Positions 34,370-43,276 of a stretch of 64,000 nt of DNA are shown piece by piece. The first letter of the stretch is position 1. Each line of letters opens with the position of its first letter. The translations under genes were made by a program, and so were the position numbers. The DNA is taken from NCBI RefSeq assembly GCF_007860185.1, contig NZ_SJPY01000009.1, positions 212,316 through 276,315 of the forward strand, written 5' to 3'. Under the pieces are notes generated by a model, which ran no database searches, had not been told where the DNA came from, and worked only from the letters and a program-made list of their open reading frames with translations. Source of the stretch: Novipirellula aureliae. Lineage in GTDB: Bacteria; Planctomycetota; Planctomycetia; Pirellulales; Pirellulaceae.

Positions 34370-35200
34370 TTAGGCTGCTCGCCGCAGTCGCTGTTTCGGC
34401 TCGATGTGGCAGCCTAATGATTCGATTTCAAGCCTTAGTAAATCTCGGCAAATTTGACTTGCCGTCGGTCGTTCAGAGGGCGTTTCGCTGACCATCGCTT
34501 CAACCAATTCTGCGACAGGCGACAGTTGACATTCACTAACCACTTCGACCCTCGTCATCCACTGCCAAAGTATCCGGCCAAGAGAGAAAATGTCGGAAGC
34601 AGGTAGCGTGAGCGATTCGCCAGATATGTTTTCCGGTGCCGCGTAATCGGGGGTGCCGCGAAACAGACGATTCGGTGGCGAGTGGACTCGGTCGGCAAAG
34701 CCAAGATCAATCAATGTTGCGTGCCCCGTCGGACCAACGATCACGTTTGCCGGTTTCACGTCTCCGTGAACCCAGCCGCCTGCATGCAGCGCCTCGAGTG
34801 CTTGTGCGACTTGCCGCACAAGCCAAAGGCCGACGGGCAAAGGTTTCGGCGGTCCCTCTTCCCAACACCGCTGCATCGTTTTGCCCTCTAGCAAAGGCAT
34901 CACCAAATATGGATGTGTCACACTGTCGGAGGCGTCCAATACGGCGATCAAATTTGGATGGTGGATGCCTGCGGCACAGGCGTTGAAATGCCGAATTTGG
35001 CGTAGCCCTTCGATTGGATTCGAGCCAATCGGGCGGCGCAGAACGTAATCCCAACGAGGATTGCCATTCGCATCGGCGGGCTGAGCGAGACAATGCATTG
35101 CCGATGTGCTGGTGTGGACCGGTTCTCCCAATCGCCAAATTCCCAGAATGGAGCCAACGTCGCTTCTTGTTGCTTTGCTTTGAGAAGATACTTCTGGCAC
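34370..35200 (-). CDS. small soluble Ser/Thr kinase-like protein with altered motifs
   Basis: A 276-residue Hanks-type kinase domain with almost nothing else and no membrane segment. The catalytic loop HGDVKPANV (about 146-154) has the catalytic Asp, Lys and Asn, and TPDYAAPE marks the activation-segment end. The position of the VAIK lysine reads YVLRRP, an Arg in place of Lys, and the DFG motif reads DLGFA (Asp kept). It may be an active kinase using a different ATP contact or a pseudokinase. It is flanked by a hairpin repeat and by the GntR gene, which is transcribed divergently about 370 bp away. The substrate is unknown. Confidence 0.78.
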   Translation of the reverse strand: MPEVSSQSKATRSDVGSILGIWRLGEPVHTSTSAMHCLAQPADANGNPRWDYVLRRPIGSNPIEGLRQIRHFNACAAGIHHPNLIAVLDASDSVTHPYLVMPLLEGKTMQRCWEEGPPKPLPVGLWLVRQVAQALEALHAGGWVHGDVKPANVIVGPTGHATLIDLGFADRVHSPPNRLFRGTPDYAAPENISGESLTLPASDIFSLGRILWQWMTRVEVVSECQLSPVAELVEAMVSETPSERPTASQICRDLLRLEIESLGCHIEPKQRLRRAA

Positions 35201-35540
35201 TTGAGGTATTCCTGAGATGAGTGGAGCGATGCGATGCCTGCTAGTGCAGGATATCGACCAACCAATCCGTCCCTATCAAACCACTCGGTCTCAACCATTA
35301 GAAACCGCCAAAACTACCTAGCGTGACATCATGGGGACGCTCCTCCTCCGGCCTAGCTCTGCTGAGGAGCAACGAGGGCTATTTTTGAACGTCAGATTGC
35401 CGATGCACCGAAGCATACTGTTTGCCCTGCGGTTCCTGAAAAAACTACCCTTCGGTTCTTGGGATTGCTGAATCTACTCACTAATTCTTCTGAAAAGCCT
35501 CTAAAAAAGGGGAAAGACACTTGATCAATCTATTGTAGTG
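35201..35540. promoter_or_regulatory. divergent spacer between the kinase and the GntR operon
   Basis: No gene is visible in this 340-bp stretch. It must contain the kinase promoter on the minus strand and the operon promoter on the plus strand. The operator-like dyad lies at its right end. Confidence 0.4.
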
Positions 35541-35562
35541 TTGTATTACTGTAGTGATACAA
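35541..35562. promoter_or_regulatory. probable operator of the GntR/ABC operon
   Basis: TTGTAT (35541-35546) and ATACAA (35557-35562) form a perfect 6-bp dyad with 10 bases between, centred 21 bp before the GntR start codon. Short-effector-domain GntR regulators of the YtrA type commonly bind such AT-rich dyads and repress their own operon. Confidence 0.6.
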
Positions 35563-35572
35563 CGAGGTAAAG

Positions 35573-35965
35573 ATGCAGATTCACATTTCGAGCGATTCGA
35601 CGCCGATCTATCAGCAGATCGTGGACCAAATTCGCTTTCGTATAGTATCGGGCGTCCTGAACGCTGGCGACGAGCTGCCCACCATTCGTGGGTTGGCAGA
35701 GACTCTTTGTGTGAATCCCAACACCGTCGCTCGTGCTTATCGCGAACTCGAACACGAGGGCTTGGTCGAGAAACGACGAACCACCGGCACCTTCGTTTCC
35801 GAAGCTGTTTCGCAACAGACGATGGCCCAGCGACGACGACTGATTGCTCCCCATCTCGACAAACTGCTTATTCTGTCTCGCCAACTCGGCCTGGATCTTG
35901 ATGAACTGATCGTCCAGTTGCGAAAGCAAGATGCCAAACTCTCTCGTTCGGAAAACCAATCGTGA
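35573..35965 (+). CDS. GntR-family regulator, YtrA type
   Basis: A 130-residue regulator. Residues about 8-75 form the GntR winged helix (PIYQQIVDQIRFRIVSG, LPTIRGLAETL, NPNTVARAYRELEHEGLV, TGTFV). Only a short helical C-terminus follows, as in the YtrA subfamily, which has no large ligand domain and generally controls a linked ABC transporter. The last 4 bases overlap the GTG start of the ATPase gene. An operator-like dyad lies just upstream, so autorepression is likely. Confidence 0.93.
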   Translation: MQIHISSDSTPIYQQIVDQIRFRIVSGVLNAGDELPTIRGLAETLCVNPNTVARAYRELEHEGLVEKRRTTGTFVSEAVSQQTMAQRRRLIAPHLDKLLILSRQLGLDLDELIVQLRKQDAKLSRSENQS

Positions 35966-36912
35966 CGCCAATCAACGCACTCGACCATGTAGCGGTCGAA
36001 GTTCAAAACCTGAGTCGATCGTTTCGAGGAAATGTCGCCTTGGACGGTGTCGACCTGAGTATTCCGGTCGGCTCAATCTTCGGATTGGTCGGGCTCAATG
36101 GTGCGGGGAAGACGACGCTGATTCGGCATTTGATCGGTTCCCTCACGGCTCAAGTGGGCTCCGTTCGCGTGCTTGGCAAGGACCCGGTTGGCAACTGTGT
36201 CGACGTCCTTGCCAGAATCGGTTACTTGACCGAAGAGGATTCGCTTCCACAGTGGATGCGAGTGGGCGAGTTGATCGACTTCAGTCGAGCTGTCTACCGC
36301 GATTGGGATGACGATTATGCGGTGAAGCTACTTGATTCGTTTGGACTATCGAGAAACGACCGCCTAAGCTCCTTGTCGAAGGGACTTCGGGCGCGTGCGG
36401 GTCTCTTGGTGGCGATTGCCCACCGGCCGGAATTGTTGATTTTGGACGAACCGAGCAGCGGGCTTGATCCGCTCGCTCGCCGTGATATTCTTGAAGCGAT
36501 CATTCGCACGGTCAGCGATGATGGGCGCACCGTTTTGTTCTCGAGCCATTTGCTCGAGGAAGTCGATCGTGTTTGCGATACCGTTGCCTTAATGAGCACG
36601 GGCAAGATCATTGAAACCACAACGAATGATGAACTGCAAGAACGCTACGAAGAAATCGTTTGCCAAGTCGAAGATGGCTCAAAGCCGAGTGTCGATGGAG
36701 TGTTCGGTTGGCAAGGAAGCGAGAACGAATGGACGGGTGTCGTTGACCGCCGGAATCTAAGCACGGCCGGTCTACAATTACCGGCATCCGTCAAGCTAAT
36801 CTCCAAGCGTGCGATCACGCTCGATCGTTGGTTTGCAGCCCGAGCCGGTCAGGAGGCGTCCAGTCGCAACGAAATGACGGACAACGGCGAAAAGGGGCGG
36901 TCCAATGTTTAG
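35962..36912 (+). CDS. ABC transporter ATP-binding protein
   Basis: A 316-residue ATPase starting at a GTG that overlaps the GntR stop. Walker A is GLNGAGKTT (about 44-52), Walker B is LLILDEP (about 157-163), and the signature reads SLSKGLRARAGL (about 137) rather than LSGGQ, as in other YtrB-like drug or antibiotic-sensing exporters. A C-terminal extension of about 90 residues follows the ATPase core. It pairs with the permease encoded next, overlapping by 8 bp. Substrate unknown; cell-envelope stress export is the usual role of GntR-YtrA-linked systems. Confidence 0.92.
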   Translation: MTPINALDHVAVEVQNLSRSFRGNVALDGVDLSIPVGSIFGLVGLNGAGKTTLIRHLIGSLTAQVGSVRVLGKDPVGNCVDVLARIGYLTEEDSLPQWMRVGELIDFSRAVYRDWDDDYAVKLLDSFGLSRNDRLSSLSKGLRARAGLLVAIAHRPELLILDEPSSGLDPLARRDILEAIIRTVSDDGRTVLFSSHLLEEVDRVCDTVALMSTGKIIETTTNDELQERYEEIVCQVEDGSKPSVDGVFGWQGSENEWTGVVDRRNLSTAGLQLPASVKLISKRAITLDRWFAARAGQEASSRNEMTDNGEKGRSNV

Positions 36913-38605
36913 CAACGATGCACTTCTCGGTTACATCGCGGCCAAGCATCAATCGCGGATCCGATTGTTTTTATCCGTGATTTTTGTTGCTGTCTTGTAC
37001 TTTTTTCTGATGCCCGAGAGGTTCACGGGTCCGACCACGAGTCGAGTTGCCGGATTTGCGTTAACGATCTGTTTTCTGCCCGCGATTCTTTGGGGAGTTT
37101 TCGCGTTGGGAGTCGTTGATTGGAAAGCTCTCGAAACGGCAAAAAGCGGTTACGATCATTTCTTGTTGCGGATGCCGATTTCGAACTGGAGGTTAACCCT
37201 GGTTCCAATCGCAGTGAAAACAGCATGGATTAGTATTGTTTGGTTGACCTTTTCAGCGGTTCTTACTCACTCGGGAACTCGAATGTGGTTGGTGGCACCC
37301 ATTTTAAGTTTCTCCGCTGCAAGCGTTTGGATGACCGCAATCGTTTGGCGTCCGTACCGATCGGCATGGCGTCGCATGTGGGTGCTGGGGTCGGCGGGGT
37401 TGGTTCTGTATTTGGCGGTCGCGTTGATCAGTGGCGGTGGTGAGGCGCGGCTTCCGTTTCTTGCTGAATTCGGCATTGCGATCGTATGTTTGGTCGTCTT
37501 CGTTCTTGGTGTCGTGTTTGCGCATCGGTCGATCCGACTGGCTAGGTGTCACGTGTCGGGGATTATCAGCATTGATCCAGAGGGCCGCGCTGAAAAGACA
37601 TGGAAGCGAGTTATTGGGCAGAGTGACGTTGTCTGTCCGGTTCACCAACACGCAAGCGTTAGTCGTGCGATGGTTTGGCATGATTGGCAGCGGTCGCGTG
37701 GCTATCGGATTAAGGCGATTTTGTTTATCGCGTTGCCAAGTTCCCTTCTCCTGCTATTGACACCGGGGACACACAGCGTTGTTGGAACGAGCGGACTGAG
37801 TGTTTGTTTCATGCTCTTCGCGTCGATATTGTCGATGATGAAAATGATGGAACCGTTGTCAGCGGAAAGTCTGCCGACATTGCCGCCGTATCTAGCCGCT
37901 AGCCCAATCGCCGCATCGACGTTGGCTTGGACACGGCTGTTTTCCGTCGTGACGCTTGCATCATTGTTCACTCTCAGTTCAATCCTCGTTTTTGCGATCA
38001 CGATGCTCTGGCCTGAAAACCGACACGAGTGGTTCCAGTGGGCGCGTCAGTTGACTGGATCCGATACCATCGCTGGGACTCCGCTGACCGTTGGTCTGCG
38101 GGCGACCATTGCAGTTCAATTGTCGTGGAGTCTATTGGCCATCGGCTTTGTCGCAGGCCATCTTTGGATCGCGATGGCGGGGCGTAGTTGGATCATGATG
38201 ACAGCGATTATCGGCTATACCATTCTTTTCTTCACCACCCAATTTGCTCTTCTATGGTGGTTTCTTTCACATCTCGACGTTGAAGTTGTTGAATTGACAA
38301 CCCAGTGGTTCTGGGAGTATTGGCCGATCGTGGTCAGCATGCTCTTGGGGGGAAAGATGCTGGCCGTCTGTGCTGCAGTGATGGCGATGCGGCAAAAAGA
38401 AATTCTCAATTGGTCGCAGCTAGGTCAGGTGACGCTGGTGTGGTTATTGCTTGTTGTCGTACTGGCGTCGATCCTGTTCTTTTTGTGCCCCGACTCTCGG
38501 TATCACTTTTGGATGTGCTGCGGATTCGTGGCAGTGATCATCCCGCTCAGTCGCATCCTCATTCTGCCGCTTGCAGTCGCGACGAACCGTCATCGGACCG
38601 CCTGA
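36905..38605 (+). CDS. ABC-2-type membrane permease
   Basis: A 566-residue integral membrane protein with about twelve hydrophobic segments spread over two halves and a cytoplasmic middle portion (about 195-255). There are no other recognisable motifs. It overlaps the ATPase gene by 8 bp, so it is the membrane part of that transporter. Length suggests that one polypeptide supplies a large part of the channel. Third and last gene of the GntR operon; the sulfatase 80 bp on has its own signal peptide and is probably independent. Confidence 0.85.
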   Translation: MFSNDALLGYIAAKHQSRIRLFLSVIFVAVLYFFLMPERFTGPTTSRVAGFALTICFLPAILWGVFALGVVDWKALETAKSGYDHFLLRMPISNWRLTLVPIAVKTAWISIVWLTFSAVLTHSGTRMWLVAPILSFSAASVWMTAIVWRPYRSAWRRMWVLGSAGLVLYLAVALISGGGEARLPFLAEFGIAIVCLVVFVLGVVFAHRSIRLARCHVSGIISIDPEGRAEKTWKRVIGQSDVVCPVHQHASVSRAMVWHDWQRSRGYRIKAILFIALPSSLLLLLTPGTHSVVGTSGLSVCFMLFASILSMMKMMEPLSAESLPTLPPYLAASPIAASTLAWTRLFSVVTLASLFTLSSILVFAITMLWPENRHEWFQWARQLTGSDTIAGTPLTVGLRATIAVQLSWSLLAIGFVAGHLWIAMAGRSWIMMTAIIGYTILFFTTQFALLWWFLSHLDVEVVELTTQWFWEYWPIVVSMLLGGKMLAVCAAVMAMRQKEILNWSQLGQVTLVWLLLVVVLASILFFLCPDSRYHFWMCCGFVAVIIPLSRILILPLAVATNRHRTA

Positions 38606-38684
38606 GCTTGCGGATGGTTGCGTCTCAGCTATGCTGTTTGGTAAATCCGAACGCTTCGCGTTGGAGCAAAATCGTTCTTGGAAC

Positions 38685-40241
38685 ATGAGTTTTCAGATGA
38701 ATCGACTACTACCGCTTGCCGTATTGTTTTTTTGTTGCTCTGCGTTTCCGGCTGTTCGGGCTGACACGCCGCCGAATATCGTCGTCATTTTAGCCGATGA
38801 TCTCGGCTATGGTGATCTCCAGTGCTATAACGAGCAATCGCGGATTCCGACGCCCAACCTAAATAAGCTAGCGTCGCAAGGAATGCGTTTCACCGACGCC
38901 CACAGTCCCTGCACGGTGTGCACGCCGACAAGGTACAGTTTGATGACCGGTCAGATGGCGTTTCGCACTCCCCTCGGTGGACGCGTATTCTCCGGTGCGG
39001 GCGGCCCTTCACTCATCGAGCCTGGGCAGTTGACTCTGCCGCAGATGTTGCGAGATCAAGGTTATGCCACAGCCTGTTTTGGCAAGTGGCACATCGGGTT
39101 GACGTTTTATGATGCGGAAGGCCAGCCGATTCATGATGGTGGCCCTACCGGAGTCGAGCGAATTGATTACTCACGCGATATTGATGGCGGACCGATCGAT
39201 TGCGGGTTCGATCTGTTTTTCGGTACCGCGTGTTGTCCTACCACCGATTGGCTGTACGCTTACATCGACGGCAAACGGATACCGAATCCGCCAACCGGGC
39301 GGCTCGATAAATCAGACTTGCCCCAACACCCCTATGCGGTCGACAACCGCCCTGGCTTCGTTGCGCCCGATTTTGATTTGGAGGAAGTCGATTTGGTGTT
39401 CTTGGAAAAGAGCAAGGCGTTCCTGAAACAGCATGTTTCAACGAAGCCTGACCAACCGTTCTTTCTATTCCACTCCGCCCAGGGGGTGCACCTACCATCC
39501 TTTCCAGCGGACGCGTTCAAGGGGAAGACCGATTCGGGACCGCACGGCGACTTCATTTTTGAACTCGATTATGTCGTTGGCGAATTGATGGAAACGCTGC
39601 AGTCACTCTCGATTGCTGACAACACGATCGTGATTTTTACCAGTGACAATGGCCCCGAAGTACCGACGGTTTATCACATGCGTCATGACTACGGTCACGA
39701 CGGGGCGAGACCGTGGCGAGGCGTCAAACGCGATAACTGGGAAGGCGGCCACCGCGTGCCGTTTATCGTTCGATGGCCTGGGCAAGTCGCTGCTGGGGCG
39801 ACTTCAAGTGAGTTAACGTCACTGACCGATGTGATGGCAACGGTTGCTGAGATCAACGATACGGTGTTGCCAAATGATTCCGCCGAAGACAGCTTTTCTA
39901 TCTTGCCTGCGTTGCTTGAATCAGAGCGAGACAAGCCCATTCGGCCTTATCTGTTGCAACAGGGGTTTGGTGGAAAAAAATACCTCGCCATTCGTCGTGG
40001 CCGTTGGAAGTACCTGGCCCATAAAGGTTCAGGCGGAAACAACTACGCCACCCACCCACAGCTGATCGAGTACGCATTGCCAGATACTGCCCCTGATGCC
40101 GAGGGACAATTGTTTGACTTGCAGTCGGATCCAGGTGAGACCAAGAACCTGGCGGCATCCCACCCCGAGATTGCGGAAGGGTTGCGGTCGTTGCTGCAGG
40201 AATCGATTTCAAGTGGCCGCAGCGCCCCGGTTCGACCCTAG
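38685..40241 (+). CDS. secreted arylsulfatase-family sulfatase
   Basis: I chose the ATG at 38685 (518 residues) because a signal peptide follows (MNRLLPLAVLFFCCSAFPAVRA). The frame stays open upstream to 38571, but that part overlaps the permease gene. The metal site NIVVILADDLGYGD opens the mature domain. The C-T-P-T-R motif at Cys79 is the CxPxR signature converted to formylglycine in type I sulfatases, and GKWHIG follows at about 140. The enzyme removes sulfate esters from sulfated polysaccharides or small aryl sulfates; substrate not determinable. Planctomycetes carry many such genes for algal glycans. No maturation enzyme lies nearby. Confidence 0.93.
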   Translation: MSFQMNRLLPLAVLFFCCSAFPAVRADTPPNIVVILADDLGYGDLQCYNEQSRIPTPNLNKLASQGMRFTDAHSPCTVCTPTRYSLMTGQMAFRTPLGGRVFSGAGGPSLIEPGQLTLPQMLRDQGYATACFGKWHIGLTFYDAEGQPIHDGGPTGVERIDYSRDIDGGPIDCGFDLFFGTACCPTTDWLYAYIDGKRIPNPPTGRLDKSDLPQHPYAVDNRPGFVAPDFDLEEVDLVFLEKSKAFLKQHVSTKPDQPFFLFHSAQGVHLPSFPADAFKGKTDSGPHGDFIFELDYVVGELMETLQSLSIADNTIVIFTSDNGPEVPTVYHMRHDYGHDGARPWRGVKRDNWEGGHRVPFIVRWPGQVAAGATSSELTSLTDVMATVAEINDTVLPNDSAEDSFSILPALLESERDKPIRPYLLQQGFGGKKYLAIRRGRWKYLAHKGSGGNNYATHPQLIEYALPDTAPDAEGQLFDLQSDPGETKNLAASHPEIAEGLRSLLQESISSGRSAPVRP

Positions 40242-40366
40242 AGTTTTTTTTGCAGAATGCCGTAGGCTGCGTGTTTCGTGGCTGTCGCTTCCAGCGGCAG
40301 TGCTCTTTTCAATGGTGGCTGGAAGCCCCAGCCATAGCAAAATCAAAAGGCTTTAAGGGCGACCCG

Positions 40367-41818
40367 TCAGACAATTTCCTTGTCGGTTGCGGCGACTGCT
40401 TGGAGCAACTGATCGGACCAATCGCTTCGTTCAGGCATCGTCTTGTGGAGCATGTCGCGGAGTGCGGGATGGACGAACAAACGCACTCGTTTGACTTGAT
40501 TGTCAAATTGTTGCTGAGCCAATGCGCGTGCGACTGGGGAGACGTCCGCGAGTTGCATGGCTGTGCCCTTTCGGCGAATCACATCGACGTTGATGTCGAC
40601 TTCGAGTTTGACGGGCGGCGCATCGATCAAAATATCGGTCGGCGCGATCGATTGCCCGCAACGTTCGCTAAGTTGGTCGGCTAAAATTTCGCCACACCGA
40701 ACCAACCACCAATAGGGTTTTCTGGCGATCTTGCGATGGATCCTCCCTCGATCAGACGAAGCAGTGGTTTCGTTATCGCCGATGTTGTTAGGGAGACTCG
40801 AATCCGTCATCGCATCAAACTCGGCCACTCGTTTGTAAAGTTTACGAACGGGACCAAAAATGCCATCGACCAATGCTGATGTTGGAAAGGCTTTGCTGTA
40901 TTCTCTCGAAAGCCACTCGGTCCATTGACTATCGGTTAGCTTAAAAGAATCTTGCAAGTTGGGACGATCGGAACTCGATCGGGTCCAAAGCGAAAAGACG
41001 GCTCGTTGCAGCATCGCGGTTGCCGAGCGGACAGTCGGATGCCAATAGACTTCGCTGAACATGACGTAACGGGCAAAGACCATCATCTCTGCAGCGGTGC
41101 GACCTTTTTCGCCGATCGACAACGTTTGCCGGTCGGGATGAATCGTCATCGAATGGACCAGTCGTCCAACGTCAAAGTTGCGGCCATAGGGTACACCCGC
41201 ATGAAGGCTGTCGCGTTGTAAGTAGTCGATCTTGTCGATGTCGACTGGGCCGCTGAGACAACTTCGGAGGAAACGTACTGCGCGGGACGACTCAGCCATT
41301 GGTAGTTGATCGGTCGGCGTTTCTCGGTCACCACGGGCGGAACCGAGTAGCTCGTCGATCAGTGCGACATCACAGTCCCAATCCTGGTCAATACAATCGA
41401 TTAGCTCGGAGTTCTTGATCCACTCGATGACTCGCGATTCATGTTTGTCGAGTCCTCTCAGTTGCATATCTTCGATCGGGTGACAAAACGGCCAATGTCC
41501 GACGTCATGCAACAGTGCCGCCAACACAAACGCATCCGCCATAGCGGGCGTGATCATTGGGCGGGCGACCGCGTCATCGGCGAAGCGGGCGAGCACACGT
41601 AGGGCGTTGAGATAGACGCCAAGTGAATGTTCGAACCGACTATGGGTCGCTCCGGGGTAGACGAGCGAAACCATGCCGAGTTGGCTGATCGATGCAAGTC
41701 GACGCATCGGCGCTGAGTCAATAATCCGGCGGACACGATTGGACAAAGGAACTCCGTCCGCAGGCGGAATGCGGATCAAGGAGGATGCTTGATGAAGCTG
41801 TTTGAGTTCAGGGATCAT
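40367..41818 (-). CDS. HD-domain phosphohydrolase, dGTPase-like
   Basis: A 483-residue cytoplasmic protein. The HD metal site is complete: RFEHSLGVY (about 61), LLHDVGHWPFCHPIE (about 105, the HD pair), and DIDKIDYLQRDS (about 190), matching the arrangement of the SAMHD1/dGTPase-related HD superfamily. The C-terminal 150 residues are variable. Such proteins hydrolyse (d)NTPs or other phosphoesters; the exact substrate is unknown. It ends about 125 bp after the sulfatase stop, converging with it, and lies 13 bp downstream of the zinc-ribbon membrane protein gene, so the two may be cotranscribed. Confidence 0.88.
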   Translation of the reverse strand: MIPELKQLHQASSLIRIPPADGVPLSNRVRRIIDSAPMRRLASISQLGMVSLVYPGATHSRFEHSLGVYLNALRVLARFADDAVARPMITPAMADAFVLAALLHDVGHWPFCHPIEDMQLRGLDKHESRVIEWIKNSELIDCIDQDWDCDVALIDELLGSARGDRETPTDQLPMAESSRAVRFLRSCLSGPVDIDKIDYLQRDSLHAGVPYGRNFDVGRLVHSMTIHPDRQTLSIGEKGRTAAEMMVFARYVMFSEVYWHPTVRSATAMLQRAVFSLWTRSSSDRPNLQDSFKLTDSQWTEWLSREYSKAFPTSALVDGIFGPVRKLYKRVAEFDAMTDSSLPNNIGDNETTASSDRGRIHRKIARKPYWWLVRCGEILADQLSERCGQSIAPTDILIDAPPVKLEVDINVDVIRRKGTAMQLADVSPVARALAQQQFDNQVKRVRLFVHPALRDMLHKTMPERSDWSDQLLQAVAATDKEIV

Positions 41819-41831
41819 CTTCGCTCGAATC

Positions 41832-42542
41832 CTAAGGGCTGATAGGGATTGGCATTCCGGCTAAGGTCACGCCGCTGACGATCGCTAATAACACGACCGA
41901 TAAAAGGTAAAGGCCTGCCAGCAGGACGCCACCAAAAACTTCCAACTCGAACGTCGCCACGGCGATGACCGAACCGATCCCCAGCATGATGCAAAAGAAA
42001 ATACCAAACGTCGTGTACGACATTTCGGCGGCATGCTCGAGATCGAGCAGGTAGGCGGGGACGAAGGCATAGACAATCCAGACGAGGGCTAACAGCACGG
42101 ATGCCAGCAGCACGCGGTTGCGAAGCTCGGCACCGCGGTAGGGTTCAAGTTCTTGGTCGTAGGTGAAGGAATAGCCAGCCCAAACGAGAGGGGGAGCGAG
42201 GAGGATGATGCCAAGGATTTGAGCCCACAGCGGCGTACCCGCTTCACCCCCCGAAAGCCGAAAGAAGAGTGCGATGGCGAAAACGCCCACGATTGCCGAG
42301 ATTGTCGCAATCAGCCCCTTGCGAGTCACCTTGGTTTCGGTTCGTTTAATTGGTTTGAGAACGCTTTGACCGCTGCGATCCTTCGGTGAGTCGTCAGGCT
42401 GCTCGTGAATGACGACCTGCTCGTCTTTGTCGGGTACCGTTATGGTGTTCTTACAACTGGGGCAGGGGCCCTTCTTACCAGCGAATTTGTCGCTGACTTG
42501 GAACCGCTTAAAACACTTTGGACAGGTAACTTGAATCGGCAT
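41832..42542 (-). CDS. membrane protein with N-terminal zinc ribbon
   Basis: A 236-residue protein. Residues 1-40 hold a zinc ribbon (CPKC at 8-11, CPSC about 20 residues later) of the MJ0042-like kind common in planctomycetes. A charged linker follows, then about four or five hydrophobic segments from residue 78 to the end. The start codon overlaps by 2 bases the divergent ATG assigned to trmL. The function is unknown. The HD phosphohydrolase gene follows 13 bp after its stop. Confidence 0.78.
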   Translation of the reverse strand: MPIQVTCPKCFKRFQVSDKFAGKKGPCPSCKNTITVPDKDEQVVIHEQPDDSPKDRSGQSVLKPIKRTETKVTRKGLIATISAIVGVFAIALFFRLSGGEAGTPLWAQILGIILLAPPLVWAGYSFTYDQELEPYRGAELRNRVLLASVLLALVWIVYAFVPAYLLDLEHAAEMSYTTFGIFFCIMLGIGSVIAVATFELEVFGGVLLAGLYLLSVVLLAIVSGVTLAGMPIPISP

Positions 42543-43086
42543 GACTGAGAAACAACAGGATCGGGTACAGCGAGAAAAAGGGGAACGGAGTCGTTCGGAC
42601 GGCCAAAGTATAGCGAATGATCCGACGGCACATGTGGTGTTATACCAGCCGGAGATCGCTCAAAACACTGGGAACATTGGACGCACTTGTGTTGCGGTTG
42701 GTGCAAAGCTTTGGATCGTTCGCCCAGCCGCTTTCAGGCTTGACGATAAACGACTTCGCCGCGCCGGACTAGATTATTGGCAACATTTAATGCTCGAAGA
42801 TGCGATTAATTGGGACGATCTAACACACAAACTAAAACCGAGACGTTTTTTTTACTTTTCGCGGTTTGCAAAACAATCGATTTGGGATGCCTCGTTCGAG
42901 CGAGAGGATGTGTTCGTTTTTGGCAGCGAGTCGTCTGGACTTCCCGATTCGATCCTCGATTGCGACAACCCGCAATCATTGAGAATTCCGATGCGTCCTG
43001 AAGTGCGAAGTTTGAACTTGGGCAATACCGCAGCAATCGTCCTGTACGAGCATCAACGGCAAATGAGAATGCAAATGGAACAATGA
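42541..43086 (+). CDS. trmL: tRNA (cytidine(34)-2'-O)-methyltransferase TrmL
   Basis: A SPOUT-fold RNA methyltransferase that 2'-O-methylates the wobble base of tRNA-Leu. VLYQPEIAQNTGNIGRTC opens the core. FVFGSESSGLP and the knot block IPM...RSLNLGNTAAIVLYE follow. The frame is 181 residues, about 30 longer at the N-terminus than usual (family members begin near HVVLYQPEI). The true start may be a GTG near 42628, which would also leave room for promoters between this gene and the divergent membrane-protein gene. Confidence 0.92.
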   Translation: MTEKQQDRVQREKGERSRSDGQSIANDPTAHVVLYQPEIAQNTGNIGRTCVAVGAKLWIVRPAAFRLDDKRLRRAGLDYWQHLMLEDAINWDDLTHKLKPRRFFYFSRFAKQSIWDASFEREDVFVFGSESSGLPDSILDCDNPQSLRIPMRPEVRSLNLGNTAAIVLYEHQRQMRMQMEQ

Positions 43087-43088
43087 AC

Positions 43089-43116
43089 ATTGCAAATAGA
43101 GAATTGCAAATAGAGA
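43089..43116. repeat. 14-bp direct repeat in the trmL-carA gap
   Basis: ATTGCAAATAGAGA occurs twice in tandem, followed by a partial third copy. The AT-rich gap (43087-43276) is probably the promoter and leader of carA. No terminator is obvious. Confidence 0.7.
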
Positions 43117-43276
43117 ATTGTCTTTGAAAAGCTTTGTGATTTATTTTGCAATCGGCAATGTCCATTTTGCATTTTGCAAAAATTCCCCACTGAAGAGTGC
43201 CTCGCCAGAATGGTGGTTTTTCTCTACAATGCGACTCGAACGACCCAACTCGACCTTTCAACCCTTTTTTTGACCT

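Noticed and set aside
38571-38684. N-terminal extension of the sulfatase
   Set aside because: It overlaps the permease gene and would put the signal peptide inside the protein.
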